Assembly (NCBI GenBank): GCA_947628025.1
Contig: CANQYH010000142.1
Location: forward strand, 1-8,141
DNA length: 8,141 nucleotides
Reading direction: 5' to 3'
Source: an uncultured Lachnospiraceae bacterium
GTDB taxonomy: Bacteria > Bacillota > Clostridia > Lachnospirales > Lachnospiraceae
Shown piece after piece: positions 4,310-8,141 of the stretch (the stretch's first letter is position 1; the number at the start of each line of letters is the position of its first letter). The notes beneath the pieces are model-generated. The model searched no databases, was not told the origin of the DNA, and was given only the letters and a program-made list of their open reading frames with translations. Made by a program: the position numbers and the translations under genes.

Positions 4310-6274
4310 TCAGACGTCAATTTCACACTTTTCCATAAACAATTCCCGAAAATCTTCTATAAAATAATCCACCAGCGCCGTGACTTCCCCACGCATGTGT
4401 TCCGCGGCTGCATCCGCGACGGCGCAGACCGTCATACCGGCCCGTTTCCCCGCCAGTATCCCGGCCGGCACGTCCTCAAACACCAGACACTCCGCCGGTG
4501 CGATGCCCAGGCTCTTCGCCACTTTCAGATAAATGTCCGGGCTGGGTTTCCCCTCCTTTACCTCGCAGGCCGTCGTCACCACCCGGAAATACCGGCGGAT
4601 CCCCGTCGCATCCAGCACCGCGTCCACCATCGCCATGCCGTTGCTGGTGGCGATCCCACAGAGGATCCCATGGTCTTCGGCGTATTGAAGCAGCTGCAGG
4701 GCGCCCGGCTTCACCGGCACCTCCCGGCGGTATTTCTCGATCGACATCTCCGTCCAGATGGTCTTGACCTCGTCCATGGTCAGTGGCAGATCGAACCGTC
4801 GGATGAAATAGGCGGCCGTTTCCGTGAAGCTCATCCCCTCGATGACTTTCTGCAGATCCGGCGGGCACTCATAACCGTACCGGCCCAGAAACTCTATGTC
4901 AATGGCTTTCCACATCCACATGGAATCCACCAGCGTCCCATCCAGATCAAAAATGATCGCCTTTTTGTCTTTTAATATTGATTTTTTCTGCCCTAGTTGG
5001 CTCTCTGCGCTCTCTGTTAATGGCATGTCCGCTGGCTTCTTTACCGGCGGGGTTTCCGGCTCCGTGTCTATTTTCTCGATCTCTGCCGGTTTTTCCACTC
5101 TTGGTTCTTCTCTCGATTCTTCCTCTCCTGGTTCTTCTTTCGTTTTTTCTTCTACCGGCTCTTCTTCCCTCGGTTCTTCTACCAATTCTTCTTTTCCCGA
5201 TTCTTTTTCTACTGGTTCTTCTACCGATTTTTTTTCTACCAGTTCTTCTTCTACCGGTTCTTTTTCCACCAGCTCTTCTACCGGTTCTTCTTTTATCAAT
5301 TCTTTTTCCGCCGTCTTTTCTCCCGTCGATTTTTCTTCCACTGGTTCTTCTTCTCCCAGTTTTTCCTCTACCGGCTCTTCTTCTGCCAGTTCCTCTACCA
5401 GTTCTTCTGCCGGCTCTTCCTCTCCCATTCCCCTCCCCCACGATCTCAGCGCCGCGATCTCTTCCTCTGTCAACGGACGGTACTGACCTGGCCGCAAACG
5501 CTCATCCAGCTCCAGGCTTCCCATGGACAACCGTTTCAGATAAACCACCCGGCAGCCAACCGCCTCAAACATCCGCTTGATCTGATGAAATTTTCCCTCA
5601 TGGACCGTCACAAGCACGGTCTGACGAGACGGTTCGCGTCTTGAGCCTTTGCCGTCCGTTCTCCCCGTTTCCGCGGCCAGGACACAGCATTCTCCCTCTC
5701 CCTCATTCTCCGGTCCCGCCCTACGTCCCCCGATCATATCTCCGACCATCTCCAGCCTGGCCGGAAGCGTCGCCGTCCCGTCCTCCAGCAAAACCCCTGC
5801 CGCGAACCGTTCCGCAGCGTCGCCGGGGAGCCGCCCCTCCACGACCGCCAGATACTGCTTGTCCACATGCTTCCTCGGCGAGAGCAGCCGGTGGGCCAGC
5901 TCCCCGTCATTGGTGATCAGAAGCAGTCCCTCCGTATCGATATCCAAGCGTCCCACAGGGAACAGGTCGCTGCGTTTCCGGCCGCCGATCAGTCCGATCA
6001 CCGTCGGGTGCCGCCCGTCCTCCGTCGCCGATACCACGCCCTGGGGCTTATTCAGCATATAGTATTCGTATTCGACATAGGAGATCCTCCGCCCGTCCAG
6101 GGTCACCGCCTCCGTGTCCGGATCGATCTTCCTCTCGACCCGCTTCTCTACCTCTCCGTTTACGCAAATGCGGCCCTTTTTCGCCATGTCCCGGATCTGA
6201 CTGCGGGTCCCTGCGCCCATCTCGGCCAGGAACCGGTCCAGCCGCACCGATCCGGTCTTTTTTTCTTTCGCCAT
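4310..6274 (-). CDS. RsuA-type pseudouridine synthase fused via acidic repeat linker to a HAD hydrolase
   Basis: A 654-residue two-enzyme protein. Residues 10-57 form an S4 RNA-binding domain (RLDRFLAEMG...GRICVNG). The catalytic domain of the RsuA/RluB/RluE/RluF type runs to about 275, with MLNKPQG (73-79), GRLD with catalytic Asp111, and KFHQIKRMF (228-236). It should make a pseudouridine in rRNA. A polar insertion lies at about 180-217. Residues 284-430 are a Glu/Pro/Val/Lys repeat linker. Residues 437-654 are a HAD subfamily I phosphatase of the beta-phosphoglucomutase-like type: DLDGT (443-447) with nucleophile Asp443 and Asp445, ATSNG (542-546), Lys576 in GKPSPD, and FED (599-601). A standalone RsuA protein is about 240 residues and such a HAD about 215, so this is about 200 residues longer than the two together. 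The ATG at 6274 overlaps the upstream TGA as TGATG, indicating coupling; an in-frame ATG at 6289 has no ribosome binding site. No stop interrupts the linker. Confidence 0.88.
   Translation of the reverse strand: MAKEKKTGSVRLDRFLAEMGAGTRSQIRDMAKKGRICVNGEVEKRVERKIDPDTEAVTLDGRRISYVEYEYYMLNKPQGVVSATEDGRHPTVIGLIGGRKRSDLFPVGRLDIDTEGLLLITNDGELAHRLLSPRKHVDKQYLAVVEGRLPGDAAERFAAGVLLEDGTATLPARLEMVGDMIGGRRAGPENEGEGECCVLAAETGRTDGKGSRREPSRQTVLVTVHEGKFHQIKRMFEAVGCRVVYLKRLSMGSLELDERLRPGQYRPLTEEEIAALRSWGRGMGEEEPAEELVEELAEEEPVEEKLGEEEPVEEKSTGEKTAEKELIKEEPVEELVEKEPVEEELVEKKSVEEPVEKESGKEELVEEPREEEPVEEKTKEEPGEEESREEPRVEKPAEIEKIDTEPETPPVKKPADMPLTESAESQLGQKKSILKDKKAIIFDLDGTLVDSMWMWKAIDIEFLGRYGYECPPDLQKVIEGMSFTETAAYFIRRFDLPLTMDEVKTIWTEMSIEKYRREVPVKPGALQLLQYAEDHGILCGIATSNGMAMVDAVLDATGIRRYFRVVTTACEVKEGKPSPDIYLKVAKSLGIAPAECLVFEDVPAGILAGKRAGMTVCAVADAAAEHMRGEVTALVDYFIEDFRELFMEKCEIDV
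4985..5425 (-). repeat. Degenerate repeat tract encoding the acidic EEPVEE linker
   Basis: This is the coding DNA of linker residues 284-430 of the fusion. On the plus strand it appears as a pyrimidine-rich tract with repeated units resembling CTACCGGTTCTTCTT. The protein repeats PVEE five times (residues 301, 311, 331, 340 and 373), with PVEK and LVEE variants. Glu dominates, with Lys, Pro and Val. The units are irregular in length (5-10 codons) and diverged. The high negative charge suggests a disordered spacer, and the tract is a candidate for length variation between strains. Confidence 0.8.
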
Positions 6275-7767
6275 CACATCCACCGCCATCCCGGATAATA
6301 TTTATTTTTCAGCACCTGCCCGCCGCCCCGCGCAAACCCCAGCGCATACCCATCCGCGCAGACCAGCCGCCAGCCGTCGGATCCCGTCTCGTCCTCCTCC
6401 AGAAATACCGTCTCGCCTTTCAGGTAACGGATCACCCGTTCGTCTTCGCGGGAGAATGAGACACTGTTAGGGTAGGATTGGGCATCCAGCACCATCGCCA
6501 GCGCCTGAGACGGTTCAAACCGTCCGTTTTTCATGGTGCCTGCCCACAATCCGGTCCGCAGAAACCGTACCGACGGCGCAGGCACAAAATCCTCGGGCAG
6601 ATAATAAACCGCTTCGTCCAGAACCATAAAACGCTCCGGTTCCCACGAAAGCCCGGTCCGTCCCAAAAACTCCGCCGCCTCGTTCGGAAGAGACGGTCTG
6701 CCCCTGCGCCGGTCTGACCGAAACGGCAAGCGAGCCTGCGTCCCGCTGCCCGGCCGTTCCTTTTTCCGCAGCAGCGCCGCGAAATGCCCCTCGCCCCGGA
6801 CCCGGTGCGGGAACAGGCGCACGCAGCCCGGCAGGAGCGCGCTGTCCGTAATCCCGCTTCGGCTGCTGCATTCCGGCTCCCGTTCCCCGTCAGCCTGATC
6901 CCCAGTCCCTGACGATCCGTCCGCTTCCCGATCTGATCCGCCAAGCCGGCGCTCCGTCCCCACTGTCTTGTCCGCATCCGTCCGCACCCGGACCGGGACC
7001 AGTTCCAAATCGTTCTGCTCCTCCAGCAGCCATTTCACATTCTCCTCATTCTCCAGCGGTGAAAATGTGCAGGTCGAATAGAGCAGATAGCCGCCCGGTC
7101 TCAGCATCCGCGCCGCATACCCCAGTATTTCCCTCTGAACCGGCGCGTAATACCTGGGTCCCCGCGCCAGCCAGTCTTTCACCATGTCCGGGTCCCTGCG
7201 GAACATCCCCTCCCCGGAACAGGGCGCGTCCACCAGGATCCGGTCGAAATATTCCGGATACACGCGGGCCAGCTTCTCCGGGGACTCGCTGGACACGCAG
7301 GCGTTAGCGATCCCGAACATCTCCAGATTTTTAAGCAATGCTTTCGCCCGGGAACTGCTGATATCGTTGGCAAACAAAAGCCCCCGGCCCTTGAGCCGCG
7401 CTCCCAGCTCCGTACTCTTTCCTCCCGGCGCCGCGCACAGATCCAGCACCCGGTCCCCCGGCTCCACCGGCAGGAGCGCCGCCGGCAGCATGGCGCTGGG
7501 CTCCTGCAGATAATACAGCCCCGCGTAGTAATACGGGTGCCGCGCCAGCCGCTGTTCTCCCTCGTAATAGAAGCCGTCCGGGCACCAGGGAACGGGCCGC
7601 AGGGGCAGACCCAGACGCTTCAGGGCCTCTTTCCCTCCCCGGCGCAGCGTGTTCAGCCGCAGCCCGGTCGCGGGCGTCTCCTCAAAGCTGGACAGATACG
7701 CGCCGTATTCGCCGCCCAGCAATTCTTTCATCTGTGACCGAAATGTTTCCGGAAGCTCCGTTCTCAC
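6274..7767 (-). CDS. RsmF-like rRNA (cytosine-5) methyltransferase, NOL1/NOP2/Sun family
   Basis: Transfers a methyl group from SAM to C5 of a cytosine in rRNA, probably 16S. The product has 497 residues. The SAM-binding motif VLDLCAAPGGKSTEL is at 107-121, with Asp135 of the next strand. Motif IV, DAPCSGEGMFRRD (180-192), supplies Cys183. Motif VI, YSTCTFSPLENEENV (230-244), supplies the probable nucleophile Cys233. GEGHF at 325-329 and the C-terminal PUA-like part (about 400-497, ending KNKYYPGWR) fit the RsmF/YebU layout. A hydrophilic Gly/Ser/Asp/Glu insertion occupies about 263-310. I start it at the GTG at 7767 because AGGAG lies 7 nt upstream and the resulting N-terminus (RTELPETFRSQMKELLG) matches the family. 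The open frame extends to an ATG at 7872, but that would lie upstream of the predicted promoter. The stop overlaps the next start (TGATG). Confidence 0.93.
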   Translation of the reverse strand: MRTELPETFRSQMKELLGGEYGAYLSSFEETPATGLRLNTLRRGGKEALKRLGLPLRPVPWCPDGFYYEGEQRLARHPYYYAGLYYLQEPSAMLPAALLPVEPGDRVLDLCAAPGGKSTELGARLKGRGLLFANDISSSRAKALLKNLEMFGIANACVSSESPEKLARVYPEYFDRILVDAPCSGEGMFRRDPDMVKDWLARGPRYYAPVQREILGYAARMLRPGGYLLYSTCTFSPLENEENVKWLLEEQNDLELVPVRVRTDADKTVGTERRLGGSDREADGSSGTGDQADGEREPECSSRSGITDSALLPGCVRLFPHRVRGEGHFAALLRKKERPGSGTQARLPFRSDRRRGRPSLPNEAAEFLGRTGLSWEPERFMVLDEAVYYLPEDFVPAPSVRFLRTGLWAGTMKNGRFEPSQALAMVLDAQSYPNSVSFSREDERVIRYLKGETVFLEEDETGSDGWRLVCADGYALGFARGGGQVLKNKYYPGWRWM

Positions 7768-7848
7768 TTTTTCACTCCTGTCCGCGTAAACTCCCGTCTC
7801 TTCGCCGGGCTCATCCTCGATTGGGCCGCTTGGGCCCGTCTTTTCGTT

Positions 7849-7879
7849 ATTATAACACACTTTTCCGTCCATGGGTCAA
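7849..7879 (-). promoter_or_regulatory. Putative promoter of the rsmF-like operon
   Basis: On the minus strand a perfect TATAAT (7849-7854), preceded by TG as an extended -10, lies 19 bp from TTGACC (7874-7879, 5 of 6). The spacing is longer than ideal. The -35 overlaps the stop codon of the M23 peptidase gene. Predicted start about 7842, leaving a leader of about 75 nt before the GTG at 7767. It argues for that GTG rather than the upstream ATG at 7872. Confidence 0.6.
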
Positions 7880-8141
7880 TAATCATAACTTAACCGGTAC
7901 TTTTCCAGATATTTTAGGACCCAGTAAGGGTCGATGCTCAGTTCCTCATAATGGTCCGTCCTCAGATACATCCCGACATGGAGATGCACGTCAAAATTGC
8001 CGACGGTTCCCGGCTCCGCCCCGTATCCGGAATCCCCCATAAACCCCAAAAGCTCTCCGGCGCGCACCTCGTCTCCCGGTTCCCACGCTTTCGCATAATC
8101 GTACAGATGGGCGTAATAGAGAAACAGTCCCGACGGCGCAC
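7876..8141 (-). CDS. M23 (LytM/peptidase M23) family metallopeptidase, C-terminal part
   Basis: Only the last 87 residues are inside the window; the 5' part lies beyond the right edge. The visible sequence runs APSGLFLYYAHL, then WEPGDEVRAGELLGFMGDSG, then NFDVHLHVGMY. This is the C-terminal half of an M23 barrel: the AHL histidine and the HLH metal/catalytic motif are present, as is the usual V(x)AGxxLGxxGxSG turn. The first zinc-ligand motif (HxxxD) would be upstream, outside the window. M23 enzymes cut peptidoglycan cross-bridges outside the membrane. After HLH the protein adds about 35 residues ending in Tyr-rich sequence. TGA stop at 7878-7876, 109 nt before the rsmF-like start, with no terminator between. 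Too little is visible to tell whether it has membrane or cell-wall-binding segments. Confidence 0.85.
   Translation of the reverse strand, partial: APSGLFLYYAHLYDYAKAWEPGDEVRAGELLGFMGDSGYGAEPGTVGNFDVHLHVGMYLRTDHYEELSIDPYWVLKYLEKYRLSYDY

Noticed and set aside
3459..4367. 302-codon plus-strand frame
   Set aside because: It is a shadow of the dehydrogenase and the end of the fusion gene on the other strand, with His/Arg/Pro-rich composition and no domain.
4896..5486. Ser/Thr-rich plus-strand protein of about 196 residues
   Set aside because: It is the antisense of the acidic repeat linker; the low-complexity pattern is produced by the GAA/GAG-rich coding strand.

Overview
The window looks like a chromosomal segment from a moderately GC-rich member of the Clostridia, most likely Lachnospiraceae. 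This is inferred from the style of the proteins (a TrpRS opening with the GDRPTG...HVGH signature, a Firmicute-type RsmF/NOL1-NOP2-Sun methyltransferase), AGGAGG ribosome binding sites, near-consensus sigma-A promoters and the gene order. No phage, transposase, CRISPR or plasmid gene is visible.

Layout. (a) 1-552, minus: the 5' part of tryptophanyl-tRNA synthetase (trpS), with its promoter and a short leader containing a 14-bp perfect palindrome. (b) 697-868, plus: a promoter, a complete tRNA-Val(CAC) and a strong intrinsic terminator. (c) 914-1447, plus: a strong promoter, a leader of about 170 nt with two mutually exclusive RNA folds, and an unrecognised 108-aa protein. (d) 1504-8141, minus: a long co-oriented run. 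In transcription order it holds an M23 (LytM-type) peptidase (partial), an RsmF-like rRNA m5C methyltransferase, an RsuA-type pseudouridine synthase fused through a long acidic repeat linker to a HAD hydrolase, a short-chain dehydrogenase, a 338-bp repeat-bearing gap, a two-TM membrane protein of unknown function, and an RluA-family pseudouridine synthase.

How the genes relate. Most recognisable genes serve translation: aminoacylation, tRNA and rRNA base modification. RsmF and the pseudouridine synthase-HAD fusion are translationally coupled through a TGATG overlap. The membrane protein and the RluA-family enzyme are 15 nt apart and likely co-transcribed.

Most notable points: the RsuA-linker-HAD fusion, the attenuator-like leader at about 949-1120 in front of an orphan gene, and the two families of short repeats in the 3088-3425 gap. 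Nothing here amounts to an obviously new defence or mobile system. All functional calls rest on motif recognition by eye, with no database search.
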